Positions 25,072-36,233 are shown, counted from the stretch's first letter. The stretch: 64,000 nt of DNA from Streptomyces sp. SCSIO 75703 (GCF_036607905.1 NZ_CP144555.1:3658001-3722000); one strand, 5' to 3'. Notes: generated by a model from the sequence alone, not told the origin. Made by a program: numbers and translations.

Positions 25072-25938
25072 TCAGCGTCGCGGTTCCCAGCGGAACCACC
25101 GGCGTACAGCAAACACGGCGAGCGCGGTCCAGGCCACCGCCGTGGCGAGCGCGGTCAGTGTCCCGCCGGCCGGCAGGCCGCCGGTCCAGCCGGCCCGCAC
25201 CAGGGTGACGACCGGGGTCAGCGGCAGCAGTTCGCAGACGGAGGCGATCCGGGCCGGGAGCAGTTCCAGGGGGACGAACATGCCGGAGCCCAGCATGGAG
25301 ACGATCATCAGGGGCATCGGCGTGACCTGCGCGCTCTCGCCGGTCCGGGTGAAGCCGGCGGTGACCGCGGCGAGCGCGGCGCAGAGCACGAGGCCGAGCA
25401 GCACCCCGGCGACGGCCAGCTGCGGCGCGGGCGGCGCGGGCAGGTCCAGGAGCAGCGAACAGGCGGCCGTCAGCAGCAGGCACTGGACGAGGCCGGTCAG
25501 CGAGGCGGGCAGGGCCGACCCGGCGATGATCTCGGCGTCCCGCAGTTCACCGGTGCGCAGCCGCTTGAGGACGAGTTCCTCGCGGCGGACGACGAAGACG
25601 CCGACGAGCGCCGAGTAGACGGCGAAGAGCAGCGAGAAGCCGACGGCGGCGGGCAGGACGACGGTGCCGACGGACAGCCCCGCCTCGGCGAGGTCCATCT
25701 TGGTGGCTGCCGAGCGCACGCTGAGCGGCAGGACGAGCGGGACGAACACCGCGGCCACGAGGGTGCCCTTGCTCCGGCCCAGGAGGGTGAGTTCGGCGCG
25801 GGCGAGGGCGCCGATCCGGCCGAGCGGTGTGCGGGCCGGCCCCCGCGCCGACCGCCCGGTCCCCCCGGTGCCCGTGCCCGTCGTCCCCGTCGTCCCCGTC
25901 GTGCCCGTCGTACGGCCGGGTGCCTCCGTGCCGTTCAT
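25072..25938 (-). CDS. ABC-2-type transporter permease
   Basis: A 288-residue membrane protein with six hydrophobic segments between residues 55 and 285 (LVAAVFVPLVLPLSV, VLPAAVGFSLLFAVYSALVG, ASLTGLVQCLLLTAACSLL, LAVAGVLLGLVLCAALAAV, PLMIVSMLGSGMFVPLELL and the C-terminal one). The first 35 residues are a Thr/Gly repeat coded by nine-base tandem repeats (about 25880-25915), not conserved in permeases. Its ATG overlaps the ATPase stop (ATGA, 25935-25938), so both are coupled. It forms the membrane half of the exporter. Confidence 0.88.
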   Translation of the reverse strand: MNGTEAPGRTTGTTGTTGTTGTGTGGTGRSARGPARTPLGRIGALARAELTLLGRSKGTLVAAVFVPLVLPLSVRSAATKMDLAEAGLSVGTVVLPAAVGFSLLFAVYSALVGVFVVRREELVLKRLRTGELRDAEIIAGSALPASLTGLVQCLLLTAACSLLLDLPAPPAPQLAVAGVLLGLVLCAALAAVTAGFTRTGESAQVTPMPLMIVSMLGSGMFVPLELLPARIASVCELLPLTPVVTLVRAGWTGGLPAGGTLTALATAVAWTALAVFAVRRWFRWEPRR

Positions 25939-26927
25939 GCCGCGTACTCCTCGTGCTGCGTGGCCGTCGTCGTCGCCGTCCTCGTCGTCGTCGCCGTCTC
26001 GGACGCCTGCTCGGCGATCCGCAGGAACGCCTCCTCCAGGGAGGCCGAGCGGATGTCCAGCCCCCGCAGTTCGACTCCGGCCCGGTCGGCCCACACCAGC
26101 AGGGCGGTGGCGGCCCGCTGGAGGTCGCGGGTGCGCAGCCGGACCGTGCGGCCGTCGGTCTCGTGCCCGGTGACGCCCAGCTCGCCCAGGGGCGGCAGAT
26201 CGCCGACGAAGTACCCCTCGGGCAGGGCGAAGGAGATCCGGGCGGGCTGGGCGGCGGTGACCTCGGCCGGGGTGCCGGTGGCGGCGATGCGGCCCCGGTG
26301 CAGGATGGCGAGCCGGTCGGCGAGGCTCTCGGCCTCCTCCAGGTAGTGCGTGGTGAGCAGGACCGTCGTGCCGCCGTCGCGCAGTGCGCGCACCAGGTCC
26401 CAGGTGGCGCGGCGGCCTTCGGCGTCCAGCCCGGTGGTGGGCTCGTCGAGGAAGAGCACCTCGGGCTCGCCGAGCAGGGCGAGGGCCAGGTCCAGGCGGC
26501 GCCGCTCGCCGCCGGAGAGCTGCTTGACGCGGGTCCGGGCCTTGCCGGACAGGCCGACGAGTTCCAGCGCCTCCCCCTCGGGGCGGGCGCCGCTCACGCA
26601 GCCGGCCCACATCCTGGTGGTCTCGGCGACGGTCAGCTCGGACGGGAAGCCGCCCTCCTGGAGCATCACGCCGGTCCGGGGGCGGACCGCGGCCCGCTCG
26701 GTGTGGGGGTCGTGGCCGAGGACCCGCACCCGGCCGCCCGCCGGGGCGGCGAGCCCTTCCAGCAGTTCGACGGTGGAGGTCTTGCCGGCCCCGTTGGTGC
26801 CCAGCAGGGCGAAGACCTCGCCGCGGCGCACGGAGAAGTCGATCCCGCGCACCGCCTCGAACCCGCCCCCGTAGACACGTCGCAGGCCGGTGACCTCGAT
26901 CGCGTGTTCCTGTTCGTCTGCTCGCAT
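25935..26927 (-). CDS. ABC transporter ATP-binding protein (drug/lipid exporter type)
   Basis: A 330-residue ATPase. Walker A is LLGTNGAGKTST (about residues 41-52), the Q loop GVMLQEGG (about 86), signature QLSGGERRR (about 135-143), Walker B EVLFLDEPTTGLD (about 155-167) and the switch His in LLTTHYLEEAESLAD. The C-terminal 110 residues are the extra domain seen in DrrA-like exporters, ending in a Thr-rich tail. It is first in the leftward operon ATPase-permease-kinase-regulator. The substrate is not predictable; daunorubicin-type or lipid exporters are the usual matches. Confidence 0.92.
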   Translation of the reverse strand: MRADEQEHAIEVTGLRRVYGGGFEAVRGIDFSVRRGEVFALLGTNGAGKTSTVELLEGLAAPAGGRVRVLGHDPHTERAAVRPRTGVMLQEGGFPSELTVAETTRMWAGCVSGARPEGEALELVGLSGKARTRVKQLSGGERRRLDLALALLGEPEVLFLDEPTTGLDAEGRRATWDLVRALRDGGTTVLLTTHYLEEAESLADRLAILHRGRIAATGTPAEVTAAQPARISFALPEGYFVGDLPPLGELGVTGHETDGRTVRLRTRDLQRAATALLVWADRAGVELRGLDIRSASLEEAFLRIAEQASETATTTRTATTTATQHEEYAA

Positions 26928-27069
26928 GTCTCCAGCGTCGCGGCGCCGGGGGAGCGTCGTCAGTGCGCGGTGTCATCGGCTCGCGTGACACATGTCAGGG
27001 ACCGGCCGGCCTTCGGGGACACCGAAAGCCCCGGACGCCCGGCGGTGCGGGGAGGCCCGGGACACGAGA

Positions 27070-27099
27070 AAGACCCCGGTCCACAAGAACCGGGGTCTT
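27070..27099 (-). terminator. tRNA-Gly copy 2 terminator
   Basis: An 11-bp inverted repeat (27070-27080 with 27089-27099, AAGACCCCGGT type) lies eight bases beyond the 3' end of the leftward tRNA-Gly. Confidence 0.7.
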
Positions 27100-27106
27100 C
27101 ACCATG

Positions 27107-27179
27107 AGCGGACGACGAGGTTCGAACTCGCGACCTCAACCTTGGCAAGGTTGCGCTCTACCAGCTGAGCTACGTCCGC
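27107..27179 (-). tRNA. tRNA-Gly(GCC), copy 2
   Basis: The 72-nt body is identical to that at 22637-22708: anticodon GCC, same arms, no encoded CCA. It is followed in the direction of transcription by its own hairpin terminator. Confidence 0.95.
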
Positions 27180-27274
27180 ACTGCCCCCGACCGGCTTTCA
27201 CCGATCGGTGCGAGCACCAGCCTACCCGATCCGTTCCGGTGAAGTGACCCCGGTGAGGACGGTGGGCTGAGCAG

Positions 27275-27346
27275 AGCGGGTGACAGGAATTGCACACTGC
27301 GCCTTCCCCCTGGAAGGGGGATGTTCTACTACTGAACTACACCCGC
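27275..27346 (-). tRNA. tRNA-Gly(UCC)
   Basis: Read leftward from 27346: acceptor GCGGGTG/CACCCGC, D-arm TAGTTCAGTAGTAGAA, anticodon loop CTTCCAG with anticodon TCC between UCCCC/GGGGA arms. The T-arm (CAGTGTGCAATTCCTG) departs from the usual TTC loop. It lies upstream of tRNA-Gly(GCC) on the same strand. Confidence 0.85.
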
Positions 27347-27486
27347 GTGGTCCGTGAGGCGGGGGCCTTCCGGCCTTGCCCCTCGGCGTGCTCCAGACTC
27401 TAGCTGATCACCCGGGGTGCTGCGCAAGTCGGTTGCCGCCAGGGGCCGGTGAGCGGCCGTCGGCCCCCGGCGCCGGGTCCGCCGGA

Positions 27487-27804
27487 TCACTGCGCCTGGG
27501 CGAACGCCTCGTACACCTTCTTTGGGATCCTGCCGCGCGCCGGCACGTCCATCCGGTTCGCCTGCGCCCAGGCGCGCACCGCCGCCGGGGCCGGGGCCAC
27601 CTCGGTCTGCCGGTACGCCCGCCCGGACCGGGAGCGCTTGCGGCCGGCCGACACATAGGGTTCGAGGGCCTTGCGCAGTTTGCGGGCATTGGCTTCGTTG
27701 AGGTCGATCTCGTACGTGCGGCCGTCGACGCCGAAGGCGATCGTCTCCGTCGCTTCCGAGCCGTCGATGTCGTCATAGAGAGTGACCACGACACGCTGCG
27801 CCAC
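27487..27804 (-). CDS. lsrL: Lsr2-family nucleoid-associated protein (LsrL-like)
   Basis: A 105-residue xenogeneic-silencer-type protein that binds AT-rich DNA and bridges it. The N-terminal dimerisation domain is AQRVVVTLYDDIDGSEA, with AFGVDGRTYEIDLNEANARK. The C-terminal DNA-binding domain has VRAWAQANRMDVPARGRIPK, whose R-G-R AT-hook-like tripeptide enters the minor groove. GTG 27804 matches the Lsr2 family start; an alternative ATG at 27822 would add six residues. It is divergent from purS, as for the second Lsr2 paralogue of Streptomyces. Confidence 0.9.
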   Translation of the reverse strand: MAQRVVVTLYDDIDGSEATETIAFGVDGRTYEIDLNEANARKLRKALEPYVSAGRKRSRSGRAYRQTEVAPAPAAVRAWAQANRMDVPARGRIPKKVYEAFAQAQ

Positions 27805-28144
27805 GAATATCGGTCCCTTCATGTGGCATCTCCGCGATGACGTGCCAGGACGTCGCGATGATGCCGGCTGTTCGCCAGTATGTGGGCAAAGCATCGGCTC
27901 AAGACATTTCATTTGTACAGTGCCTGGCATTGCCATGTGAAGCTCGACTAAATCTCTCCGCGTGTCTGTCGCGCAATAGCCACCGGGGATCGATCCGGAA
28001 TCTTTCCCGAAGATTTTCGTCCGCGCCTCTCCCGAGGGGCCGTCCGTGAGGGCGGTCACGTAGCATCCTCCAATGCTACGCGGGTAGAAATTTTGGGCGG
28101 GTAGTCTGAAGGGACCTGCTCAGCACCACACACCGGGAGTGCCA
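27805..28144. promoter_or_regulatory. Divergent lsrL-purS intergenic region
   Basis: About 340 bases carrying the promoters of lsrL (leftward) and the purSQL operon (rightward). It is richer in A and T than its surroundings. A perfect inverted repeat with 8-bp arms, CGTAGCAT-N6-ATGCTACG, lies at 28059-28080, 65 bases before purS. It could be an operator or an RNA hairpin in the purS leader. No gene is seen. Confidence 0.5.
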
Positions 28145-28408
28145 GTGGCACGCGTCGTAGTCGACGTCATGCTCAAGCCGGAGATCCTCGACCCCCAGGG
28201 CCAGGCGGTGCAGCGCGCACTGCCGCGGCTCGGTTTCGAGGGCATCTCCGACGTACGTCAGGGAAAGCGATTCGAACTCGAAGTGGACGGGCCGGTCGAC
28301 GACGCCGCCCTCGCCCGCATCCGTGATCTTGCGGAATCCTTCCTCGCCAACACCGTGATCGAGGACTTCACCGTCAGGGTCGAGGAAGTCGCGGAGGCCG
28401 CGAAGTGA
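28145..28408 (+). CDS. purS: FGAM synthase subunit PurS
   Basis: An 87-residue small subunit of phosphoribosylformylglycinamidine synthase. It bridges PurL and PurQ and helps channel ammonia. The sequence starts [20 protein letters not shown] and contains [17 protein letters not shown], family hallmarks. GTG 28145 is preferred over 28139 because it fits this start and GGGAG is five bases upstream. It overlaps purQ (GTGA), making a coupled purS-purQ-purL operon. Confidence 0.95.
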   Translation: MARVVVDVMLKPEILDPQGQAVQRALPRLGFEGISDVRQGKRFELEVDGPVDDAALARIRDLAESFLANTVIEDFTVRVEEVAEAAK

Positions 28409-29081
28409 CCGCTCGTATTGGCGTCGTCACTTTCCCGGGCAGCCTCGACGACCGCGACACGCAGCGGGCGATCCGCCTCGCGGGCGCCGAGCCGGTCGCG
28501 CTCTGGCACAAGGACAAGGACCTCAAGCAGGTCGACGCGGTCGTCCTGCCCGGCGGCTTCTCCTACGGCGACTACCTCCGCGCCGGCGCGATCTCCCGCT
28601 TCTCCCCGGTGATGGACACCGTGATCGACCAGGCGCGGGCCGGTCTGCCGGTGCTCGGCATCTGCAACGGCTTCCAGGTCCTCACCGAGGCCCACCTGCT
28701 CCCGGGCGCCATGCTGGGCAACGACCACCGGCACTTCGTCTGCCGCGACCAGAAGCTGCGGGTGGAGAACGCCGCGACCGCCTGGACCTCGGACTACACC
28801 GAGGGCCAGGAGATCCACATCCCGCTGAAGAACATGGACGGCCGGTACGTCGCCGACGCGTACACGCTCGACCAGCTGGAGGCGGAGGGCCGGGTCGCCT
28901 TCCGCTACCTGGACGTCAACCCCAACGGCTCGCTCCGCGACATCGCCGGCGTCACCAACGAGGCCGGGAACGTCGTCGGCCTCATGCCGCACCCCGAGCA
29001 CGCCACCGAGCCGCTGATCGGCACCGGCCGCACCGACGGCCTGCCCTTCTTCACCTCGATCCTCAAGAAGCTGGTCAACGC

Positions 29082-29085
<4 letters not shown>
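28405..29085 (+). CDS. purQ: FGAM synthase glutaminase subunit PurQ
   Basis: A 226-residue class I glutamine amidotransferase. It releases ammonia from glutamine for PurL. The nucleophile is Cys in LGICNGFQ (about residue 87), the catalytic His is in [10 protein letters not shown] (about 195), with Glu two residues later. [17 protein letters not shown] is the oxyanion-side motif. It overlaps purS and purL by four bases each (GTGA and ATGA). Confidence 0.97.
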
Positions 29086-31340
<2,255 letters not shown>

Positions 31341-31356
31341 GCCGCGCCCCCGCTCC

Positions 31357-31394
31357 GCGCCGCCCCCGCCCGGTCCGCCGGGCGGGGGCGGCGC
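31357..31394 (+). terminator. purL terminator
   Basis: A perfect 17-bp inverted repeat (31357-31373 with 31378-31394) with a TCCG loop, starting 16 bases after the purL stop. Confidence 0.8.
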
Positions 31395-31463
31395 GGTTTC
31401 CGCGGGCGGACGCCCGGGGCGCGGCGGCCGGTGCCCCGGCGCGCCTCCGGAGGCCGGGGCGGA

Positions 31464-31528
31464 CCGGTGCCGGTGAGCGCGGCCGTGGGAGGCCGGGGTG
31501 GCCCGGTGCCGGTGAGCGCGGCCGTGGG
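31464..31528. repeat. Tandem 39-bp repeat, two copies
   Basis: A 26-base sequence beginning CCGGTGCCGGTGAG is present at 31464-31489 and again at 31503-31528; with flanking GGAGGCCGGGG the period is 39 bases. It lies between the purL terminator and the next start, in non-coding DNA. Confidence 0.6.
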
Positions 31529-31561
31529 CGGGCTGTCGGTGCCAGACCCTAGGCTGCGGGC

Positions 31562-32368
31562 ATGCCCCCCGCCGTGAAACGTGCCCGCCGCTACGACCCC
31601 GCCCGGACCCGCGCCGCGGTACTGGCACAGCTCTCCCACCTCCGGGGGGCCGCCCGCGCCCTCACGCCGGAACACCTCGCGCTGCCCGTCCGCGCCGGGG
31701 AGCGCACCGTGGGCGCACTGCTCGCCGGCGCGCACGCGGCCCTGACGGAGGGGGAGCGCCTGCTGGCCGAGCCCGCCCCGGCCCGCCAGGACCTCCGCCT
31801 CGCCGACTGGCCGAGGCTGACGACGCTGCCGGTGCCGGATGCGGGCGGCCCCGCCCCGGCCCCGCCCGCCGACCCCGCCGACCCCGCGGCTCTCGACGCC
31901 CTCCTCGCCGACGCCGGGCGGCGCTTCGCCGCGGCCCTCGACGCCCACCCCGGCACCCGCCTGCTGCCCACCGGCGCCGGCGCCCTGCCCCTGGCCGACC
32001 ACGTCGTCACCCGCGCCGCCGACCTCGTCGTGCGCGCCGACGACCTCGACACCGCCGTACCCGGCCTCGACGTGCCCCGCGACCGGCAGGCCCTCGCCAC
32101 CGCGACCCGGCTGCTGGCCGACGCGCTCGCCGCCGGAGCACCCGGCGGCTCCACCGAGGTACGGGTCCCGCCGTACGCCGTCGTGCAGTGCGTCGAGGGC
32201 CCCCGGCACACCCGCGGCACCCCGCCCAACGTCGTCGAGACCGACCCGCTGACCTGGGTCCGGCTCGCCACCGGCCGGCTGACCTGGGCGGACGCCGTGG
32301 CCGGGGCGCTGGTCAGCGCGAGCGGGGGACGGGCCGACCTCGGCGCCCTGCTGCCGCTCCGCCCCTGA
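31562..32368 (+). CDS. Sterol-carrier / maleylpyruvate-isomerase-like protein
   Basis: A 268-residue protein. The N-terminal half (residues 12-165) resembles the DinB-like four-helix fold of mycothiol-dependent maleylpyruvate isomerases (LTPEHLALPVRAGERTVGAL; GAGALPLADHVVTRAADLVV). The C-terminal 95 residues match the bacterial SCP-like domain (VRVPPYAVVQCVEGP, GTPPNVVETDPLTWVRLATG). I cannot tell if it is catalytic. The ATG at 31562 has no clear Shine-Dalgarno and may be a leaderless start, common in Streptomyces. It is a stable neighbour of purL/purF. Confidence 0.75.
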   Translation: MPPAVKRARRYDPARTRAAVLAQLSHLRGAARALTPEHLALPVRAGERTVGALLAGAHAALTEGERLLAEPAPARQDLRLADWPRLTTLPVPDAGGPAPAPPADPADPAALDALLADAGRRFAAALDAHPGTRLLPTGAGALPLADHVVTRAADLVVRADDLDTAVPGLDVPRDRQALATATRLLADALAAGAPGGSTEVRVPPYAVVQCVEGPRHTRGTPPNVVETDPLTWVRLATGRLTWADAVAGALVSASGGRADLGALLPLRP

Positions 32369-32414
32369 TCCGGGGCCGGGGGAACCGGACCGCGCCCGTC
32401 TCCGTCGAAGCCGC

Positions 32415-33194
32415 ATGGACCGGAACAGGCAGCGCACGACCCTGACCGTGGCGGCCGCGGCCGCGCTCGTCCCCCTGCTGGCGGCCTGCGGAAGCCGCCC
32501 CGCCGACAGCGGATCGGCCGGCGCCGGCCGCCCGCTGACCGGCATCGACTGGAGCGTCGACAGCGTCACCGCCGGCGGCACCACCCACCGCGCCCCGGAC
32601 AGCGCCCACGTCCGCATCGGCGAGGACGGCACCGCCGAGGGCAGCCTCGGCTGCAACCGCTTCACCGCCCGCGCCGACCTGAGCGACGGCCGCATCCGGC
32701 TCAGCGAGGCCACGTCGACCGACATGGCCTGCGAGAACACCTCCGCGGACTTCGAACGCACCCTCTCCCGCACCCTCACCGAGGGCCCCCTGACCCCCCG
32801 TGCCGAGGACGGCGGCGGCCTCACCCTCACCACCCCCGCCGGGGACACCGTCCGGCTGAGCCAGGGGCGGGACGCGTCCCTCCACGGGACCGGGTGGACC
32901 GTGACGACCCCGGCGGGCCAGGGCCGCGCCCACCTCACCTTCGACCCGGACGAGGGCACCGTCGGCGGCAGCCTGGGCTGCAACCACGTACGCGCCGAGG
33001 CGACGGTGCGCGACGGCCATATCACCCTCGGCCGAGCGTCCACCACCCGAATGATGTGCGAAGACTCACTCATGGACACCGAGAAGCGGTTGCTGAGCCT
33101 CTTCGACGGCCCGGTCGCCTACCGCGTCGATCAGCGCAACCTGACGCTGACCAGCGAGAACGGAACGGTGGTGCGGGCCGTCGCCGCGGAGTGA
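32415..33194 (+). CDS. META-domain lipoprotein
   Basis: A 259-residue exported protein. The signal peptide is RNRQRTTLTVAAAAALVPLL followed by the lipobox LLAAC (Cys about 26), so it should be anchored outside the membrane. Two META (HslJ-like) domains follow: the first includes GSLGCNRFTARADL and ATSTDMACEN (residues 70-110), the second GGSLGCNHVRAEATV and STTRMMCEDSLMDTEKRLLS (about 175-230). In E. coli HslJ affects novobiocin resistance; the role here is unknown. It starts 46 bp after the previous gene and may be co-transcribed with it. Confidence 0.85.
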   Translation: MDRNRQRTTLTVAAAAALVPLLAACGSRPADSGSAGAGRPLTGIDWSVDSVTAGGTTHRAPDSAHVRIGEDGTAEGSLGCNRFTARADLSDGRIRLSEATSTDMACENTSADFERTLSRTLTEGPLTPRAEDGGGLTLTTPAGDTVRLSQGRDASLHGTGWTVTTPAGQGRAHLTFDPDEGTVGGSLGCNHVRAEATVRDGHITLGRASTTRMMCEDSLMDTEKRLLSLFDGPVAYRVDQRNLTLTSENGTVVRAVAAE

Positions 33195-33256
33195 CCCGAG
33201 GCCGAGGAGGTATCCCCAGTTCGGACCAGCGGCCGGCCTCGCCTACACTCGGGAAC

Positions 33257-34783
33257 GTGCCACGTGGTGACGGTCGACTCAATCACGATCTGCTCCCCGG
33301 TGAGAAGGGCCCCCAGGACGCATGCGGCGTCTTCGGTGTCTGGGCTCCGGGCGAAGAGGTCGCAAAGCTCACGTACTTCGGGCTGTACGCCCTCCAGCAT
33401 CGGGGCCAGGAATCCGCGGGTATCGCGGTGAGCAACGGCTCCCAGATCCTCGTCTTCAAGGACATGGGCCTCGTGTCCCAGGTCTTCGACGAGACCTCCC
33501 TCGGCTCGCTCCAGGGCCACATCGCGGTCGGACACGCCCGCTACTCGACCACCGGTGCCTCCGTGTGGGAGAACGCCCAGCCGACGTTCCGCGCCACCGC
33601 GCAGGGTTCCCTCGCGCTCGGGCACAACGGCAACCTCGTCAACACGGCCCAGCTCGCCGAGATGGTCGCCGCCCTGCCCCAGCGGGACGGGCGCTCCACC
33701 CGGGTCGCGGCGACCAACGACACCGACCTGATCACGGCCCTGCTCGCGGGCCAGGTCGACGACGACGGCAAGCCGCTGACCGTCGAGGAGGCCGCCCACA
33801 CCGTCCTCCCGGAGGTCAAGGGCGCTTTCAGCCTCGTCTTCATGGACGAGCAGACGCTCTACGCCGCCCGCGACCCGCAGGGCATCCGCCCGCTGGTCCT
33901 CGGCCGCCTGGAGCGTGGCTGGGTGGTCGCCTCCGAGTCCGCCGCCCTCGACATCTGCGGCGCCAGCTTCGTCCGCGAGATCGAGCCGGGCGAGTTCGTC
34001 GCCATCGACGAGAACGGCCTGCGCACCACCCGATTCGCGGAAGCAAAGCCCAAGGGCTGCGTCTTCGAGTACGTGTACCTGGCGCGTCCGGACACCGACA
34101 TCGCGGGCCGCAACGTCTACCTCTCGCGGGTCGAGATGGGCCGCCGGCTGGCCGCCGAGGCCCCCGCCGACGCCGATCTCGTCATAGCCACCCCGGAATC
34201 CGGCACCCCCGCCGCGATCGGCTACGCCGAGGCGTCCGGCATCCCCTTCGGCAACGGACTGGTGAAGAACGCCTACGTCGGGCGCACCTTCATCCAGCCC
34301 TCCCAGACCATCCGGCAGCTCGGCATCCGGCTGAAGCTGAATCCGCTGAAGGAAGTCATCAAGGGCAAGCGGCTGGTCGTCGTGGACGACTCCATCGTCC
34401 GCGGCAACACCCAGCGCGCCCTGGTGCGCATGCTGCGCGAGGCCGGTGCCGCCGAGATCCACATCAGGATCTCCTCCCCGCCGGTGAAGTGGCCGTGCTT
34501 CTTCGGCATCGACTTCGCCACCCGCGCCGAGCTGATCGCCAACGGCATGACCATCGAGGAGATCGGCACCTCGCTCGGCGCCGACTCGCTGGCGTACATC
34601 TCCCTGGACGGCATGATCGAGGCGACCACCATCGCCAAGCCCGACCTGTGCCGTGCCTGCTTCGACGGCGAGTACCCGATGGAGCTGCCCGACCCCGAGC
34701 TGCTCGGCAAGCAGCTCCTGGAGACGGAGCTGGCCGCCGGGCCCGCCGCCACGGCCGCCGCCGACGCCATCCGTCGCCCGTAG
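33257..34783 (+). CDS. purF: Amidophosphoribosyltransferase
   Basis: A 508-residue first committed enzyme of purine synthesis, making phosphoribosylamine from PRPP and glutamine. The GTG at 33257 gives a propeptide ending before the nucleophile in ACGVFGVWAP (Cys23), so the mature N-terminus probably arises by cleavage. Glutaminase residues are in YALQHRGQESAGIA and VGHARYSTTG. The PRPP loop is VVVDDSIVRGNTQ (about 374-386). C-terminal cysteines (KWPCFFGID, LCRACFDG) fit an iron-sulphur type enzyme. The start lies 62 bp after the lipoprotein gene, with purM 43 bp downstream. Confidence 0.96.
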   Translation: MPRGDGRLNHDLLPGEKGPQDACGVFGVWAPGEEVAKLTYFGLYALQHRGQESAGIAVSNGSQILVFKDMGLVSQVFDETSLGSLQGHIAVGHARYSTTGASVWENAQPTFRATAQGSLALGHNGNLVNTAQLAEMVAALPQRDGRSTRVAATNDTDLITALLAGQVDDDGKPLTVEEAAHTVLPEVKGAFSLVFMDEQTLYAARDPQGIRPLVLGRLERGWVVASESAALDICGASFVREIEPGEFVAIDENGLRTTRFAEAKPKGCVFEYVYLARPDTDIAGRNVYLSRVEMGRRLAAEAPADADLVIATPESGTPAAIGYAEASGIPFGNGLVKNAYVGRTFIQPSQTIRQLGIRLKLNPLKEVIKGKRLVVVDDSIVRGNTQRALVRMLREAGAAEIHIRISSPPVKWPCFFGIDFATRAELIANGMTIEEIGTSLGADSLAYISLDGMIEATTIAKPDLCRACFDGEYPMELPDPELLGKQLLETELAAGPAATAAADAIRRP

Positions 34784-34826
34784 CCGTCCGCCCCACCAGC
34801 CGTACGACACGAAGGTTCTCATCGTC

Positions 34827-35909
34827 ATGCCTGACACAACCGGTGCCAGCCCCGCGGCGGCCTCCTACAAGACAGCGGGCGTCGACATCGAGGCGGGTGA
34901 CCGCGCGGTCGAGCTGATGAAGGAGTGGGTGAAGCGGACCCACCGCCCCGAGGTCCTCGGCGGCCTCGGCGGATTCGCCGGCCTCTTCGACGCCTCCGCC
35001 CTCAAGCACTACGAGCGGCCCCTGCTCGCCTCCGCCACGGACGGCGTCGGCACCAAGGTCGACATCGCCCGCCGCATGGGCGTCTACGACACCATCGGCC
35101 ACGACCTGGTCGCCATGGTCATGGACGACATCGTGGTGTGCGGCGCCGAGCCGCTCTTCATGACCGACTACATCTGCGTCGGCAAGGTGCACCCCGAACG
35201 GGTCGCCGCCATCGTCAAGGGCATCGCCGAAGGCTGTGTGCTGGCCGGCTGCGCCCTGGTGGGCGGCGAGACGGCCGAGCACCCCGGCCTGCTCGGCGAG
35301 GACGACTTCGACGTGGCCGGCGCCGGCACGGGTGTCGTGGAGGCCGACCGGCTGCTGGGCCCCGACCGCATCCGCGAGGGGGACGCGGTCATCGCCATGG
35401 CCGCCTCCGGTCTTCACTCCAACGGGTACTCGCTCGTCCGCCACGTGCTGCTGAACGAGGGCGGGCTCTCCCTGGAGACCCACCTCGACGGACTCGGCCG
35501 CACCCTCGGCGAGGAACTGCTGGAGCCCACCAAGATCTACTCGCTGGACTGCCTGGCGCTGCTGCGCACCACCGAGGTGCACGCCTTCAGCCACGTGACC
35601 GGTGGCGGACTCGCCGCCAACCTCGCCCGCGTCGTCCCCGAGGGACTGCACGCGGTCGTGGACCGCTCCACCTGGACCCCGGGCGCCGTCTTCGACCTGG
35701 TCAGGACCACCGGCCGGGTCGAGCGCCTGGAGCTGGAGAAGACCCTCAACATGGGCGTCGGCATGATCGCCGTGGTGCCCGAGGAGTCCACCGACGTGGC
35801 GCTGGCGACCCTCGCCGACCGCGGGGTGGACGCCTGGGTGGCCGGCGAGATCACCGACCGCGGCGACCACGCCACGGGTGCGGCGCTGGTCGGCGACCAC
35901 GCCCACTGA
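34827..35909 (+). CDS. purM: AIR synthetase (phosphoribosylformylglycinamidine cyclo-ligase)
   Basis: A 360-residue enzyme that closes the imidazole ring of FGAM with ATP. It starts TTGASPAAASYKTAGVDIEA and shows the family motifs ASATDGVGTKVDIA (about residues 68-81), HDLVAMVMDDIVVCGAEPLF, LVGGETAEHPG (about 147) and HVTGGGLAANLARV (about 257). The ATG at 34827 follows GAAGG. Likely in one transcript with purF; it ends at a strong hairpin. Confidence 0.97.
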   Translation: MPDTTGASPAAASYKTAGVDIEAGDRAVELMKEWVKRTHRPEVLGGLGGFAGLFDASALKHYERPLLASATDGVGTKVDIARRMGVYDTIGHDLVAMVMDDIVVCGAEPLFMTDYICVGKVHPERVAAIVKGIAEGCVLAGCALVGGETAEHPGLLGEDDFDVAGAGTGVVEADRLLGPDRIREGDAVIAMAASGLHSNGYSLVRHVLLNEGGLSLETHLDGLGRTLGEELLEPTKIYSLDCLALLRTTEVHAFSHVTGGGLAANLARVVPEGLHAVVDRSTWTPGAVFDLVRTTGRVERLELEKTLNMGVGMIAVVPEESTDVALATLADRGVDAWVAGEITDRGDHATGAALVGDHAH

Positions 35910-35935
35910 GGCGATGGTGAAGCGGGTAGCACAGA

Positions 35936-35967
35936 ACCCGGTCGGTGACGGGGGTCACCGACCGGGT
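35936..35967 (+). terminator. purM terminator
   Basis: A perfect 14-bp inverted repeat (35936-35949 with 35954-35967) with a GGGG loop. It lies between convergent purM and the DUF3073 gene and could stop both. Confidence 0.8.
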
Positions 35968-35984
35968 GGGTGTTCTGTGCAAGG

Positions 35985-36233
35985 TCAAGCGCCGCGACGT
36001 TGCTTCGGGGACTGGCCGTCCTCGTCCGCGTCGTCGTCCTCATAGAGGTCGGCGTACCGTGCGTATACGTCCTCGTGCTCATCGTCCTCGAACCGCTCGC
36101 CGTTCGGCGGTTGCGCATTCGACGTCGATGCGCCCAGCTCCTCGGCCAGGCGTGAGAGGTCAGTCCCACCGCTGTTGTACTTCAGCTGGCGGGCGACCTT
36201 CGTCTGCTTGGCCTTGGCCCGGCCGCGCCCCAT
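35985..36233 (-). CDS. DUF3073 family protein
   Basis: An 82-residue protein with the DUF3073 start MGRGRAKAKQTKVARQLKYN, then TDLSRLAEEL and a strongly acidic tail (YADLYEDDDADED) that ends QRRGA. It has a basic head and acidic tail, no membrane segment, and is conserved beside purM in actinomycetes. Function unknown. Confidence 0.9.
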   Translation of the reverse strand: MGRGRAKAKQTKVARQLKYNSGGTDLSRLAEELGASTSNAQPPNGERFEDDEHEDVYARYADLYEDDDADEDGQSPKQRRGA

